DNA of 64,000 nt from Phytopythium helicoides (GCA_024867545.1 JANFNE010000067.1:62001-126000); one strand, 5' to 3'; shown: positions 10,633 through 21,746, counted from the stretch's first letter. Notes: generated by a model from the letters alone, not told the origin. Program-made: numbers and translations.

Positions 10633-13600
10633 TTATTGAGATTCAACACTTGAGAGTATGGCGCTTGCGATAGATCGAATCCTCTTTGATCCATGCTCCA
10701 CGATCTTCAACAATATCTCGACCCCCTTTGCTTCGATTAATGCATCGTGTACCATCGTGTGAGTGGTACTACAACATTGGTTGTTGCTACAAATATTTTG
10801 CAACGAAACAAGAGCTTCTTCTTGGTCGTTTTCATTACTGCTCTTTTCCTCGATGAACCTCAGCAAAGCATTTATACCACCATTCATTGCGATAACGTTT
10901 TTGGTGACCATATCTGGACTCAAAAAGCCTAGTACGCCTGCTGCTGACAGTTTTTGAGCTTCATTTCCGTTCACAACTAGGGTCACGAGTGCTTCAATTG
11001 CTCCGTACTCCCGAAGAGCCTCGACTCCGTCATGGTTATTATACGCGATATTCCATAATGCGCCGATAGCATACTCTTTCTGAGCATCATTGCCGTCACG
11101 TACTAACGCCACCAATGGACTGATGCCTCCACACGACCTGATCGCAATCTTGTTACTGCCGCTAACTGAAAGACTGCATAGTGCCCCTGCAGCCGTCGCT
11201 TTCTGCATATTGCTGCCGTCCCGCGCTAGCGTCACTAACGGACCAATTCCACCACACGACGCAATCTTTCCCTTGTTGTCCAAATTCACGGCAAGAGTCC
11301 ACAATGCAGCGGCAGCAATATTTTTCTGGACATCATTGCCGTCGCGCACTAGTGCAATCAGTGGATCAATACCACCACATGATGCAACCTCAACTTTATT
11401 CTTTTCATTTGTCGCAAGAAACAATATTGCAGCAGCAGCGTGCGTCTTCTGATTAATGGTACCTCCACATACTAACGCAATCAATGGACCAATGCCGTCG
11501 CACGAAGTAATCTTCACCTTATTCTCATCATTCATTGCAAGAATCTGTAATGCCGCAGCGGCTCTCTCTTTTTGCACGTCATTTCCATTCCCCGCTAATG
11601 CGACTAATGGAGCAATGCCTCCATGCGACGCAATCTCAACCCTGTTTCTTTCGTTCGAGGAAAGATTCACAAGTGCTGCTGCCGCATATTCTTTTTGTTC
11701 ATTGTTGCCATCACGTAGTAGAGCCACTAACGGACGAATACCGTTACATGACGCGATAATTACCTTATTTGCTGCATTTTCTGCAAGATTCGATAATCCC
11801 GATGCAGCATAAGCCTTTTGTGCATCGTTGCCATCGCGAACTAACGCAATCAATGGACCAATACCTCCACATGAAGCAATTTTCACCTTGTTTTCATCAT
11901 TCATCGCAAGAAACAGCAATGCCGCCGCTGCTCTCTCCTTCTGGACGTCATTGCCATCACGGACCAACATGACCAGTGGCGCAATCCCTTCACACGACGC
12001 AATCTTGCCTTTGCCGTTTACGTCTTTAGCAATATTACACAATGCGCCAGCTGCAAGTGCCTTTTGCTGATCATTGCCGCACCGCACTAAAGCAACCAAA
12101 GGTTCAATACCGCCACTCGCTGCAATCAAAATCTTGTTGTCCACATTTGCGGCAAGATTTGATAATGCGCCAGCTGCACACTCCTTCTGGATCTCATTGC
12201 CGACATGGAGTAGCATTACTAACGGATTAATGCCGCCGTACGATGCAACCAAAATTTTGTTCTCATCGTTAATAGAAAGGATTTGTAATGCTGCTGCAGC
12301 TTTCTCTTTTTGTGCTTCGTTGCCATCGCTCAATAGATTTACCAATGGAGCAATACCTCCACGTGTCGCAATCTCAAGCTTGTTCTCATCATTCTGCGCA
12401 AGAAATAGTAGTGCTGCAGTAGACATCTCCTTCTGCATATCACTACCGTCACGAGCTAACTCGACCAACGGACTAATACCACCACAAGATGCGATCTCAA
12501 CCTTGTTGCTATCATTCCTCGCAAGCATTTGTAATGCAGTCACGGCTCTCTCCTTTTGCACATCATTGCCGTAACGCACCAATGTGATCAATGGAGTAAT
12601 ACCCCCACATGAAGCGATACTGATTTTGTTGTCATCATTAATAGATAGATTCCATAATGCTGCAGCAGCGTACTCTTTCTGCAGGTCATTGCCATCCCGA
12701 GCTAACTCCACGAACGGACCGATACCGCCACAAGATGCAACCTGAGCCGCGATATCAGCATTAGCAGAAAGATTCCAAAGAGCACCCGCAGCCGTTTCTT
12801 TCTGCTCCTCGTTGCCGCCACGTACTAACGCCACCAAAGGTTCAATGCCGCCACTTGAAGAAATTTCAACCTTGTTATTATCATCGACGGCGAGAAGTAA
12901 TAATGTGGCTGCTGCCTTCTCTTTTTGAGCATCGCTACCATCACGCAGAAGGACCACTAACGGACCAATTCCTCCACACGTCGCAATTTCAACCTTGTTC
13001 TTGTCATTCATCGCGAGAAGCTGTAATGTTGTTGCAGCTCTCTCCTTCTGCACGTCATTGCCGCTGCTCACCAAGGTGACCAAAGGCAAAATGCCTCCAC
13101 TCGACGCAATCTCAACCTTGTTTTTATCATTAAACGCAAGATTCCACAACGCAGCTACTGCCTTCTCCTTCTGTTGTTCGTTGCCGTCACGCGCCAACGC
13201 CACCAACGGACTAACTGCTCCACATGAAGCAATCTCGTACTTATTGATATCACCCACCGAAAGACTCCATAGTGCAGCTGCAGCATACTCTTTCTGCGCA
13301 TCATTTCCATCACGCACTAACGCCACCAATGGATGGATACCACCACATGATGCAATCTCTTTCTTTATGCTATTTTCAGTCGCCAAATTTGATAGTGTCG
13401 CCGCAGCCTTCTCTTTTTGTACGTCATCGCCTTCACGCACTAGATCCACTAACGGACCAATGCCACCACAACACGCGATCTCGACCTTGTTATCCTTATT
13501 GTCTATTCCCAGAACTGCCAATGCAATAAGTGCCCATGTCTTCTCTTTCGCATTTCCGTCTGCTAGAAGGGTGACGATAGCTTCTATTTCCCTTTTATCG

Positions 13601-16600
13601 GATCGAGTACCGCGTTTATTCTGAACAGATAACAGGTGATCCCAGGCAAATTGTGTTAGACGATGATTTGACGTCTTCGCAAGCTTGATCAAACTCAGCA
13701 GAGTACCTCCTCGCGATACCACACGATTCACATGCTGGCTTGGTGCGATGTCGCTGTTATCAGGTAACCACAAGCTCTTCATGTCAAGCTGCTCGAGCAA
13801 CGATGAGAAGTGGTTCACCACAGCATCAATCGAAGGACGATCTTTTGGGTCCAAGTGGCACATTCCCTCAATCAAGTGCCATTCTGCATCGCCAATTGCG
13901 ACTGGACGAGGAGGCAAGTTACCCCGCTTGACATGAACTATCACTGCAGCATCAAGCATATCACCCCATGGAACATTCCCACTCACCACCTCGATGATCA
14001 GCATCGCAAAAGAGTACACATCCGAAGCAAAAGTAGCTGACTTTCCAGGGTTTTCATTCCACGGTAAACACTCAGGTGCTTTCCATCGATACGCTCCACG
14101 AGCCCCATCATCATTCGCACCTTTCGAATCTCTACGACCAAACTTACTTAATCCAAAGTCTGATAACTTCGCGATGCCGTCAGATCCCACCAATACGTTG
14201 TTCGCCTTCAAATCAGCATGTACAATCCCATTATCGTGAAGATACTGCAATCCAAGCGCAGCATTCAACAAACAATACCAAATATCATATATACCGCCAC
14301 GATTCCGACGAAGATACGAGCTCAGCTCGCCACCACTCGCGTACTCACAAATAAAGAAAGGCTGGCCAATATTGCACGCGCCATACATCTTGACAACATT
14401 GACATGGTTTAGCTCGAACCACACCTCGGCTTCTTGGACAAACTGCGTGTGTATCTCTTCTGGGTTCTTAGCGGAGCTCATGAACACACTCTTGATGACC
14501 ACGGGTGTGTCAAACCACTTGCCGTGATGAACTGATCCAAATGAGCCTCGACTAAACTCGTTAAAAGATTCGAACTCAATCTCTGACGGCGAAACAAACC
14601 ACTTCTTGAGGGTGGGCGGTTGGCCTTGAAGATTCTCATTCTTGTCATCTTGAGCACTGATATCAATAATGTTCGACATTCGGGCACGACTTGTCGGACT
14701 GATTGATGCCGTTGTATGCTCTGCGTGTCCAAGACCTTCACATAGTACACGTGATTCGGAGTTGCACACGTCAGCACCGTGAAAATGAATTAATGCACTA
14801 ACTCTCTTCAACCGAGCTTTTGAGCCCAACATCGACCAATCTGGCTCCCAATCATGCACCAGGCGTCTACTGTCTAAACTGTATTTATCCAGTAGACGAT
14901 CGATGCTGACGTGAAACGACAGACTGCTTGATTGAGCTTGACTGAGAGTTGCCGAGGCTGTGCTCCATTGCGCCGACGCGCTGCTACTAGTGGACTGGTC
15001 GAGACGGTGATAAAATCGAACCAGCACACCAGCAAAATCTTCTGTGAGTTTTTTGGTTTGAGTTGTATTCCTCACATCAATCTCCTTGATCTGCTCGTAC
15101 ATGTCCACCAAACGCAAATAAATACTTTTAGTAGAAGATCCACTTGAGATCATACTCGAACAACGTTGGAGCGCTGCCTTTACCGAGAGATCTACAATCG
15201 CCGGTAATGTAATTGAGTCGATTACCCAGTCTTCTTCATCCTGCACGTTGAAGTTGCATAAAGAAGTCTCACCAAAGCAATTGCAGTCATGTATGACACC
15301 AGCAGCTTCCCGGAGACGTTCAATTGCAAACAGCAGAGGGGCACTTGATACAGTATCGGTGTTTAGGATTCCCAACAATAATTGCCACTCACTCTCGTCA
15401 ATAAAGCCAGGACGAGTTGAAGGCATCGAAGTGTGCCATCTGGAGTCTTCTTGATTTTCCCCACTCTGTTTTATGTCGCGGAATAAAGTGTCATTCTTCG
15501 GCAAAGAAAACTCGTATAAGCAGTTCACAATCACCACCGTCAATCTTCGAAGATCAACCGCTTGGCTCAGCCGTCGTGTCGCAACTGAATTGTCTTGTGC
15601 GCAGTCAGTATCATCGAGGTCGTGCTGCACAGCAATGAGACCAGTCCCGAATATCAACGACCTGGGCTCCATCTCTGCGCAATAGACAGTCTCGACTGAC
15701 AAGTGATCCCCACATGTCAATCCGCGCTCATGAAGGTATTGCAGCGCTAACGCAATCTCGTACACTCGACACCACACTTGCTCTCGCGTCTCCATCTCAC
15801 TCACACGCACGCTCAGTGGGCGTACACGCTCGTGCACAATGAACGGCCGACTCCCAACGTGGCACGCTCCCAGAAATTTGGCCATATGTGGATGGTTCAG
15901 GCTCGACCAAACATTAGCTTCGTGAATTAGGCGGTCTGTATCTGGGTTCTTAGCGTAACAGAGATCATTTCCCCACCGCGACAATCCGAACTCGCTCATG
16001 AACTCAAACGGCATGGCGAGCCATGACGGCATCGACATCACGATCACATTGGAACGTTCGACGATTGCCTCGAAGACTCGATTGACAAGGGCGATCTCTT
16101 CAAATGTCAGAATATCAGTACCGTACTTGAGGATGGCAGCTTTAAGCAGTGTCAGCGCTTCTTCTTGTTGGTCATCCGTCATCAGGTCGCTGGCAAGTGG
16201 AGTGTCACTTTCACAGCATTCTGCGTCAAAGCGTTGAGGTGGGCAAGGCACCGACAGCATGCAGTGGGAGTCATACCACTCAACTCGCTGGAGCCGCTCT
16301 CGCTCCAACGCCTCTCTCCACTCGCTCATTCCTGCTGGCTCTGGTATCTCGTACTGGCTGCTCATCGCGTCGAGCACCGCGTGCAGTCTCTCGATCCTTC
16401 GCACGTAGAACCCCGTGTGAGCCAGCCGCAGCACTCCTAAAGCCTCCTCCTCGAACACTCGCATCTCGTCCCTCACACCTTCAGCACTCAGCAGTAGTCC
16501 GAACAGCGCGTGGTCGGTATTGTCCTCTTCCATGTCGTCGATAGCTTGGCGAAAGTGCTTGTACCGCTCCACCGCATGTCGCCCCAGCACTCCAGTCGCA

Positions 16601-16716
16601 CCTCCACTTCCACAGTCTTCTGCCTTGCCAGTAGACATGTCGACACAACTGGCCTCGCTCTCCGCTCGCTCAGTCTGCGCTACCTCGGCAACTTCGTCCA
16701 TTTCTGATTTTTTCAT
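10633..16716 (-). CDS. Pseudokinase-kinase-armadillo repeat protein 1
   Basis: A single exon encodes 2027 residues. The start is the ATG at 16716 (MKKSEMDEVAEV), chosen because the paralogue begins at the equivalent place; an open frame continues upstream without a better ATG. Residues ~1-220 are a shared helical N-terminal region. Residues ~228-475 are a kinase-like domain lacking the glycine loop and DFG (FGTG instead), so a pseudokinase. Residues ~715-975 are a complete TKL-type kinase: SRGSFGSVHHG, VIK (K742), IVHADLKANNVL (D835), DFG (853-855) and WKAPECL. It is non-RD because HAD replaces HRD. From ~1030 to 2010 lie about 22 armadillo repeats of ~41 residues (consensus GGIGPLVALVRDGNDAQKE). 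A cytosolic signalling role is likely; its substrate is unknown. Confidence 0.87.
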   Translation of the reverse strand: MKKSEMDEVAEVAQTERAESEASCVDMSTGKAEDCGSGGATGVLGRHAVERYKHFRQAIDDMEEDNTDHALFGLLLSAEGVRDEMRVFEEEALGVLRLAHTGFYVRRIERLHAVLDAMSSQYEIPEPAGMSEWREALERERLQRVEWYDSHCMLSVPCPPQRFDAECCESDTPLASDLMTDDQQEEALTLLKAAILKYGTDILTFEEIALVNRVFEAIVERSNVIVMSMPSWLAMPFEFMSEFGLSRWGNDLCYAKNPDTDRLIHEANVWSSLNHPHMAKFLGACHVGSRPFIVHERVRPLSVRVSEMETREQVWCRVYEIALALQYLHERGLTCGDHLSVETVYCAEMEPRSLIFGTGLIAVQHDLDDTDCAQDNSVATRRLSQAVDLRRLTVVIVNCLYEFSLPKNDTLFRDIKQSGENQEDSRWHTSMPSTRPGFIDESEWQLLLGILNTDTVSSAPLLFAIERLREAAGVIHDCNCFGETSLCNFNVQDEEDWVIDSITLPAIVDLSVKAALQRCSSMISSGSSTKSIYLRLVDMYEQIKEIDVRNTTQTKKLTEDFAGVLVRFYHRLDQSTSSSASAQWSTASATLSQAQSSSLSFHVSIDRLLDKYSLDSRRLVHDWEPDWSMLGSKARLKRVSALIHFHGADVCNSESRVLCEGLGHAEHTTASISPTSRARMSNIIDISAQDDKNENLQGQPPTLKKWFVSPSEIEFESFNEFSRGSFGSVHHGKWFDTPVVIKSVFMSSAKNPEEIHTQFVQEAEVWFELNHVNVVKMYGACNIGQPFFICEYASGGELSSYLRRNRGGIYDIWYCLLNAALGLQYLHDNGIVHADLKANNVLVGSDGIAKLSDFGLSKFGRRDSKGANDDGARGAYRWKAPECLPWNENPGKSATFASDVYSFAMLIIEVVSGNVPWGDMLDAAVIVHVKRGNLPPRPVAIGDAEWHLIEGMCHLDPKDRPSIDAVVNHFSSLLEQLDMKSLWLPDNSDIAPSQHVNRVVSRGGTLLSLIKLAKTSNHRLTQFAWDHLLSVQNKRGTRSDKREIEAIVTLLADGNAKEKTWALIALAVLGIDNKDNKVEIACCGGIGPLVDLVREGDDVQKEKAAATLSNLATENSIKKEIASCGGIHPLVALVRDGNDAQKEYAAAALWSLSVGDINKYEIASCGAVSPLVALARDGNEQQKEKAVAALWNLAFNDKNKVEIASSGGILPLVTLVSSGNDVQKERAATTLQLLAMNDKNKVEIATCGGIGPLVVLLRDGSDAQKEKAAATLLLLAVDDNNKVEISSSGGIEPLVALVRGGNEEQKETAAGALWNLSANADIAAQVASCGGIGPFVELARDGNDLQKEYAAAALWNLSINDDNKISIASCGGITPLITLVRYGNDVQKERAVTALQMLARNDSNKVEIASCGGISPLVELARDGSDMQKEMSTAALLFLAQNDENKLEIATRGGIAPLVNLLSDGNEAQKEKAAAALQILSINDENKILVASYGGINPLVMLLHVGNEIQKECAAGALSNLAANVDNKILIAASGGIEPLVALVRCGNDQQKALAAGALCNIAKDVNGKGKIASCEGIAPLVMLVRDGNDVQKERAAAALLFLAMNDENKVKIASCGGIGPLIALVRDGNDAQKAYAASGLSNLAENAANKVIIASCNGIRPLVALLRDGNNEQKEYAAAALVNLSSNERNRVEIASHGGIAPLVALAGNGNDVQKERAAAALQILAMNDENKVKITSCDGIGPLIALVCGGTINQKTHAAAAILFLATNEKNKVEVASCGGIDPLIALVRDGNDVQKNIAAAALWTLAVNLDNKGKIASCGGIGPLVTLARDGSNMQKATAAGALCSLSVSGSNKIAIRSCGGISPLVALVRDGNDAQKEYAIGALWNIAYNNHDGVEALREYGAIEALVTLVVNGNEAQKLSAAGVLGFLSPDMVTKNVIAMNGGINALLRFIEEKSSNENDQEEALVSLQNICSNNQCCSTTHTMVHDALIEAKGVEILLKIVEHGSKRIRSIASAILSSVESQ
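10950..13520 (-). repeat. In-gene 123-bp armadillo repeat array
   Basis: About 21-22 copies of a 123-bp unit encode the armadillo repeats of kinase 1. The units stay similar at the DNA level (repeated 'gcaatcaatggaccaat'-like and 'tctccttctg' segments). This also creates long spurious open frames on the + strand. Confidence 0.85.
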
Positions 16717-17477
16717 CTTGAGAAACCCAGACGGAAAGTCCACGAGGCGGATTTGTGCTGTGCAGAGTGATTGTCGATTTGTGGGTATAACATATCTACA
16801 AGAGGATCTGCTCCAGAAATGAACAGTCTCGAAGAGTGGATGGCGATCTCTCGACGCTCGAGCTTCGCGGTCTTCAGTGGCGAAATGGATGAGAGCGACT
16901 GTGAGAACGCATTGGCTGCGAAATGAAAGCAGCTGAGAGCAATCGGCTAAGCTTTTGGACGAGGGCAACAGCTCCGAAGCACCATGCTACATCTTTCGTA
17001 TATACAAGGCCAAGTTTTGTCATTCACGATGCGAAGCTAATTCTTGGAGATATCTCCAGCAGCCAAGCGTTCGTAGCTCGAAGCAGTGGTGTCTACCGGA
17101 GCGCCCACGTGACAAGCAATTACCATGACTGTGCCTTATCTTATTTGAAAAGCGTCTTTGCGATCAATCATTTGGCCATCAAGCCTTGGGACTGAACAAG
17201 AGTCATTTTCAGACTCTAAGTTTGTTTTTGGCTCAGAAATATTATATTATACAGGCTTGGTCGATTCTTCGCTCTGTTTGGCTTGATCGATTCAACCAAC
17301 CGGACTCGGGAAAATTTGAGTGGAACGGCAGTCGGTTAGCAAATGCGCCAGCCAGCAACTAGATGACTTTTCAACCATTGGTTGTCCAACCACACTATCT
17401 TCTTGTTGTGCAAGCACTCTCTGATTATCGCAATAGCCTTGGTTTCTAGTAGCATTCACTCGGTGTCGGGTCAAAGG
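16717..17477. other. 5' region of ARM-kinase 1, no gene seen
   Basis: This is the upstream region of ARM-kinase 1. The kinase reading frame stays open to 16968 without a conserved start. Beyond that I see AT-rich unstructured sequence and no supported gene. Confidence 0.5.
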
Positions 17478-17637
17478 CCGCAAGCTTCAGGTTCTTTCCG
17501 AAATCGACTCCATGTCGTATTGGAGCATATTTTTTCATTTATTCCATGGCAGTAAAACGATTCAAAAGCATGCCAACAGCCGCATTATCGATCAATGACT
17601 CCAACAATAGTGTTGTCATCGCTATCGTGCGGCTCAT
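17478..17637 (-). pseudogene. Decayed methyltransferase 3' fragment
   Basis: On the + strand, 'gcttcaggttcttt', 'atcgactccatgtcgtattggagca' and 'gccgcattatcgatcaatgactcc' align in order, with gaps, to the antisense of the intact methyltransferase C-terminal coding region (for example 'atcgactccgtgtcatctctgagca' and 'gccggattatcgaccaccgacccc'). The fragment is heavily diverged and abuts the clean 3' flank of copy 2 at 17638. It looks like the relic of an older copy truncated by the newer duplication. Confidence 0.65.
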
Positions 17638-17746
17638 GTTATTGTAAAGCTTTAACCAAAACACGCGCATTGATGGTCTCATTCACATTTCCACGCAATC
17701 CTTGGTGGTCGCTTCGGTCGCATCCTCCGCAAAGAGTTCACAAACT
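17638..17746. repeat. 3' flank of methyltransferase copy 2
   Basis: This is the partner of 9418-9526: 'gttattgtaaagctttaaccaaaac' and the following ~80 bp differ from it at only a few positions. Confidence 0.85.
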
Positions 17747-18625
17747 TCACTTGCTCGCAACGAAAGTGACCGCGACCATGTTGAAGACCGCGAGCTTTGG
17801 GTTCTTGCCGTCATGCGACTTACCCGACTGCCGCGCAATCGACTCCGTGTCATCTCTGAGCAGCTTGGTCATGTGCCCCATAATCGTCTCCCTCGATAAA
17901 CGATCGAGGAACTTACTCGCAGCCGGATTATCTACCACCGACCCCAACAACGCATCAAAATCCTCCATGATCGTGTGCGTCGTGCGGAACGTCTCAATAT
18001 TGCGGAATCCAGCAGCTTCTAGCTCACCCTCGACCAAGTCGGCACCCGCGAGCGTCGACGGCGGAGGCATCGGCGATTCGCTCCCATCTCCCGCTTCGTT
18101 GTAGAGCTTGGTGATGAGATCGAACCACTTGAGATTCGCGCTTGCTGCATCCCATGCCGTCACCACCAGCACTCCGCCGTCCTGCAGCACACGATGAGCA
18201 GACTGCCAGCCACGCGGACGCTCCGGGAAGATGGAGAGACCAAAGTTCGACCCAACGACGCCAACCGATCCGTCTGCAACCTTGTCGAGCTCTCGTCCGT
18301 CCATCTGCACCGTGTCGATGCGGTCCGCGAATGGACTTCGTTCGAGGCGGAGTTTTACACGATCGAGCATGCCGTCGGCCAGATCGGTGGCCGTGATGTG
18401 GATGTTGGCGTCTGCGTATTTGTTCGCGAGCTCGAAGGTGAGGATTCCAGGACCACAGCCAACGTCCAGCAGCTTGAGAGCTCGGTCTTGAGACAGTAAG
18501 GGCAGTATGTGAGCATGAGAAGCTCGGACGGCGTCGCGAGCCCATCCAGCCGTGAGGTTCTCGGCCAGCGCTTCATACGCTGCAGCGTACTTGGACCAGT
18601 TGGCGTTGGTGAACCCCTTGTTCAT
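17747..18625 (-). CDS. SAM-dependent methyltransferase, copy 2
   Basis: 292 residues, intronless, beginning MNKGFTNANWSKYAAAY. Its motifs are those of copy 1 (LLDVGCGPG; ATDLADGM; SNFGLSIFPE). Substitutions against copies 3 and 4 are few; A-H-I-L replaces A-R-I-L before the SAM motif, and FNMVAVTF replaces FHLTAVTF near the end. The C-terminal sequence and 3' flank match copy 1, while the N-terminus and promoter match copies 3 and 4. It is therefore intermediate and the probable partner in a conversion with copy 1. It is divergent from LRR gene A, whose start is 377 bp away. Confidence 0.88.
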   Translation of the reverse strand: MNKGFTNANWSKYAAAYEALAENLTAGWARDAVRASHAHILPLLSQDRALKLLDVGCGPGILTFELANKYADANIHITATDLADGMLDRVKLRLERSPFADRIDTVQMDGRELDKVADGSVGVVGSNFGLSIFPERPRGWQSAHRVLQDGGVLVVTAWDAASANLKWFDLITKLYNEAGDGSESPMPPPSTLAGADLVEGELEAAGFRNIETFRTTHTIMEDFDALLGSVVDNPAASKFLDRLSRETIMGHMTKLLRDDTESIARQSGKSHDGKNPKLAVFNMVAVTFVASK

Positions 18626-19001
18626 TGTGGTGACGGTGGTATTGAGCTCGAAGTGTTGGTGTTGATCTTGCGGGGACGTGGAAGATCGGTAAGTGAGGTG
18701 CGGTCGCGCAAGTCTCCACTGCTCTCAAGCAGATCCCCGCCTAAAGCGATTGATCACCATGCCAAGATGCGGACTCATCAGGTACAGCGACAGGCTCCAT
18801 GCGACGCTGTTGACGTTGGCATCGAGCAATTCTGGAGTTCGATACTGTTGTGCGAGTGTGCCATGAAAAAACACACAACTGTCAATCTTTTGCACTCCTT
18901 AGGGCAATAGAGAAACACTGCCGCACTATTCTCGGACGCTTGAGAGAATCACTTGATTCCGTTATCTCCGTCACGCGGACGTCGAGTGGCAATTTGGCGT
19001 C
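18626..19001. promoter_or_regulatory. Divergent promoter region, methyltransferase copy 2 and LRR gene A
   Basis: The first ~150 bp upstream of copy 2 (reading - strand: 'ggtgatcaatcgctttaggcggggatctgct' and 'ccacgtccccgcaagatcaacaccaacact') are conserved in front of copies 3 and 4 but not copy 1. Such conservation outside coding sequence may mark promoter and 5' UTR. No TATA box stands out. Confidence 0.55.
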
Positions 19002-21541
19002 ATGGTGGTCTGGCGGTGTCTTCGCTGGCGTCGATTGGCACAAAATGTAGTCCCCGAGCCAACAACAAAGGTGGCTGCAATCATCAAGGCGGCTCTGCCA
19101 GGACCGAATGCTGGAAGAGTGACCATAACCCCAGTCGTGCCGGTATCGCCCTCAGAACCAAAGGTTTCGCTGTCGTTCCTCGACGCCTTTGGCCGTACAG
19201 GAGTCGTCATGATGCTCGTGATTGTCATCTCAATTCTATGGACGGTATGGCTAATCGAGGTCACCGTGGACCCAAACGGAGCCGCGAACTTACTCATGGA
19301 CACAGCCCAGTTTGACGACGGCATGTTGTGGCTCATTGTCAACGCCGAGACCACCCTTGTTATCACCAATACCGTCTCCCTCGCCATCATCGCGCTCGGA
19401 TACATGTGGGTTGCCGTACGAATGACACTTCTTCGAAACAGGACTTCGACACTAGCATCGTCGTCAGGAAATCTGCTACAAGGATGGAGTTGGGTGCGAT
19501 GGCCAGGTATCCGTCATTGCTGGCAATGGTGGATCAACGCAACGTCTTACACCGGCCCAAACCGAAAGATTTGGGTACGTTCATCTGAATGAGCGAGCGA
19601 ATTCTGCATGCTAAACAATCGCGTTGTCTGGCGATAAAGAACGCAGTCAACAAGGTGATTGACCTCGTCGTTCAGAGCTACGCTCTCCACTCGCTCATGG
19701 AAGCCGGGTATTCAGCCACCGTTTGTGTGATCTATGCGGGACTTGTTGCGATCAATGCGCTATCATGTGCCTTTTTCATTCTGACGACGCACGAGTATTC
19801 GGTTTTCATGGAGATTTTCGTTGATGCAGTGTAAGCGTATTCTCTGAATATTGCCCTCAGTGGATTTGGCACATCTAATTGTGAGTCCAACAGGTTTGAC
19901 ATGCTGTTTGCGGTTGGAATGCCTATCAGCTTGCTCATTATAGCGGCTTTACAATTTCAAATTGACCGGGATCGAGCTGAAATGTATTTGCGGTACTTTC
20001 CTGCTGGTTGGTTCGAACGCGAGACCCGGCTTGTGGCGGATGCGGCAGAAATTACTACGTTCCGCATCAGCTTTGATGGTATTCGCACACAGACCTGGCG
20101 TGATTGGGCGATCCGTATCTCGATGAATTTTTCGTTCTGTTACCGCTTGATGAGGGTCGTTGAGGTCTCGATTAGAGGGAGACGGGGCCGTGCGTCTCGA
20201 CACACAATGGTCGTCAATTACCCAATTCCTGGAGCTCCGACCGTTCCAATCGGTCAACCGCAGCGCAAAGTACCTCGCCCACTGGGACTACTCTACATTT
20301 GTGCGAGCATTATTATTCTGAGTTACACAGTAAAAAGCACTGTCGAATCAAGAAAAGTTTGTGAGGCATACCATCAATGTGTCGCATTTGCCCAGCGATG
20401 GCACACAAATGGTCTCTGCCCGTGTATAGCACTGATCGACGTCGATCGAGCTCCAACGTCATGGGAAGCGTGGACAAATCCACCTAACGCAACACCTATT
20501 GTCGAAGCTCTGGCAACAAGTGGGGACTTGCGGGTGCTACAGATTATCAATCGTCAGCTAAGGACTCTACCCATTCAACTACAAGGTTGTACCGGACTCC
20601 AGCAACTGTAAGTTTCTTGCCTGAGCATAAGTGAGAACCGCGACATTCGGAGTGGATTGACATTTCAAAAGAGTGTTGATGTACACAGGGATTGAGCGAT
20701 TCCCGGACTGGGTTCGTGCACTCAACCTTGAACTCATGTACGCGTTGTTATTACTGATGTATATAAGAATTTGGCTAAACTCTTACATCTGTATGTTGTT
20801 TGCAGAGCTGTCGAAGGACAACCAGGCGGACGCAGTCTTGTTTACCTTCCCCAAGATATGTTTTCGCGTATGTCGTCTCTAATGTACTTCCACCTGGGCG
20901 CCCATCCATTTTTACCGAAGCTACCGTCCTTTGAAGGTCTAACCATGCTCAAGACAATCTCCTTTGCAATGTTCTCGTACCTCCAGGAATTCCCTCCAGT
21001 CGAGCCGCTTGTGTCACTTGAGCGCGTCGTTCTTGCGGGTTCCCACAATATGTACGCGCTCCCCGATTTTTCCAAAAATCGAAATCTCGTGTCTCTTATT
21101 GTTGGAGATATTGGTGCTTGCTGCAACGGGTTCTTTGGGAACTGCAAACTTCCTGCAATCTGTCAGGCTGAGCCTATCGGTCAATGTCTAGATTCAAGCG
21201 AATACTCGATTGCAAGGCCAAGCGCTGAAGCACAGGCGGTATTCGACAAGTTCAACGCAAGCATCTGCATGTTCAATGTGCCGACCGATATTTATCTCGC
21301 TCCAATTGTCGAGGAAAATGCGCGAGTATGCGAGGGGGTGCTGTACCGACAATGCCATCTGTCCAACTCGAGCAAATACTTTGCTAATCAGAGAGGAATG
21401 TGCTACAGTGACCGAATGATGGTGATTGCTTGCATGTTCTCCCCACCTCATGAGGAAATCCGCCGCGAGGAAATCCGGCGAGGCATTGGCACTCCCTGCG
21501 ATCCAGTTGAAGAAAAATGGCTAGGGTGCAGTCGCAAGTGA
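19002..21541 (+). CDS. LRR/WLGC five-span membrane protein A
   Basis: Exons 19002-19574, 19640-19830, 19894-20607, 20672-20737 and 20806-21541 give 759 residues; every junction is GT..AG. Membrane spans are read as two in exon 1 (VVMMLVIVISILWTVWLI; ITNTVSLAIIALGYMWVAV), one in exon 2, one at the start of exon 3 (FDMLFAVGMPISLLIIAAL) and one near LGLLYICASIIILSY. A Cys-containing segment, LRRs (RVLQIINRQLRTLPIQL, exon 4, LVYLPQDMFSRM) and a cysteine-rich tail ending KWLGCSRK follow. A is the most diverged member: it lacks the N-x-T sequon after span 1 that all others have (NGA instead of NATA/NTTA) and its exon 4 is 66 rather than 69 nt. The start is the only upstream in-frame ATG. A receptor or adhesion role at the plasma membrane is inferred, not shown. 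Confidence 0.85.
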
Positions 21542-21746
21542 ATGGGTTTGAGTGTTATTTCCAAAATTGGCCGCGTTGAGTGTTAAGTGTGGACGCGACC
21601 CAGAGATAAACCAAGAATAGAGATATTGCGCGGTAAGTGAAACGCCTCCGAGACTGTTGCCTCACGAACGAGGACGCATTAAGCTAATAGAGCAAGACAT
21701 CGCAAAGCTCGAGCATCAAGAAGCCAGCCCAGCCACCGCCTGCTGA

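Larger units (their letters stand above)
9418..18770 (-). repeat. Segmental duplication block 1 (MTase-ARM kinase-MTase)
   Basis: This region holds methyltransferase copy 1, ARM-kinase 1 and methyltransferase copy 2, all on the - strand. The same three-gene order is found on the + strand at 37784-46010. Homology is clear across the coding regions and in the promoter of the outer methyltransferase, but not in all spacers. Confidence 0.8.

Noticed and set aside
11090..13624. Series of + strand frames antisense to ARM-kinase 1
   Set aside because: They recur every ~123 bp in step with the armadillo repeats and are shadows of the repeated coding sequence.
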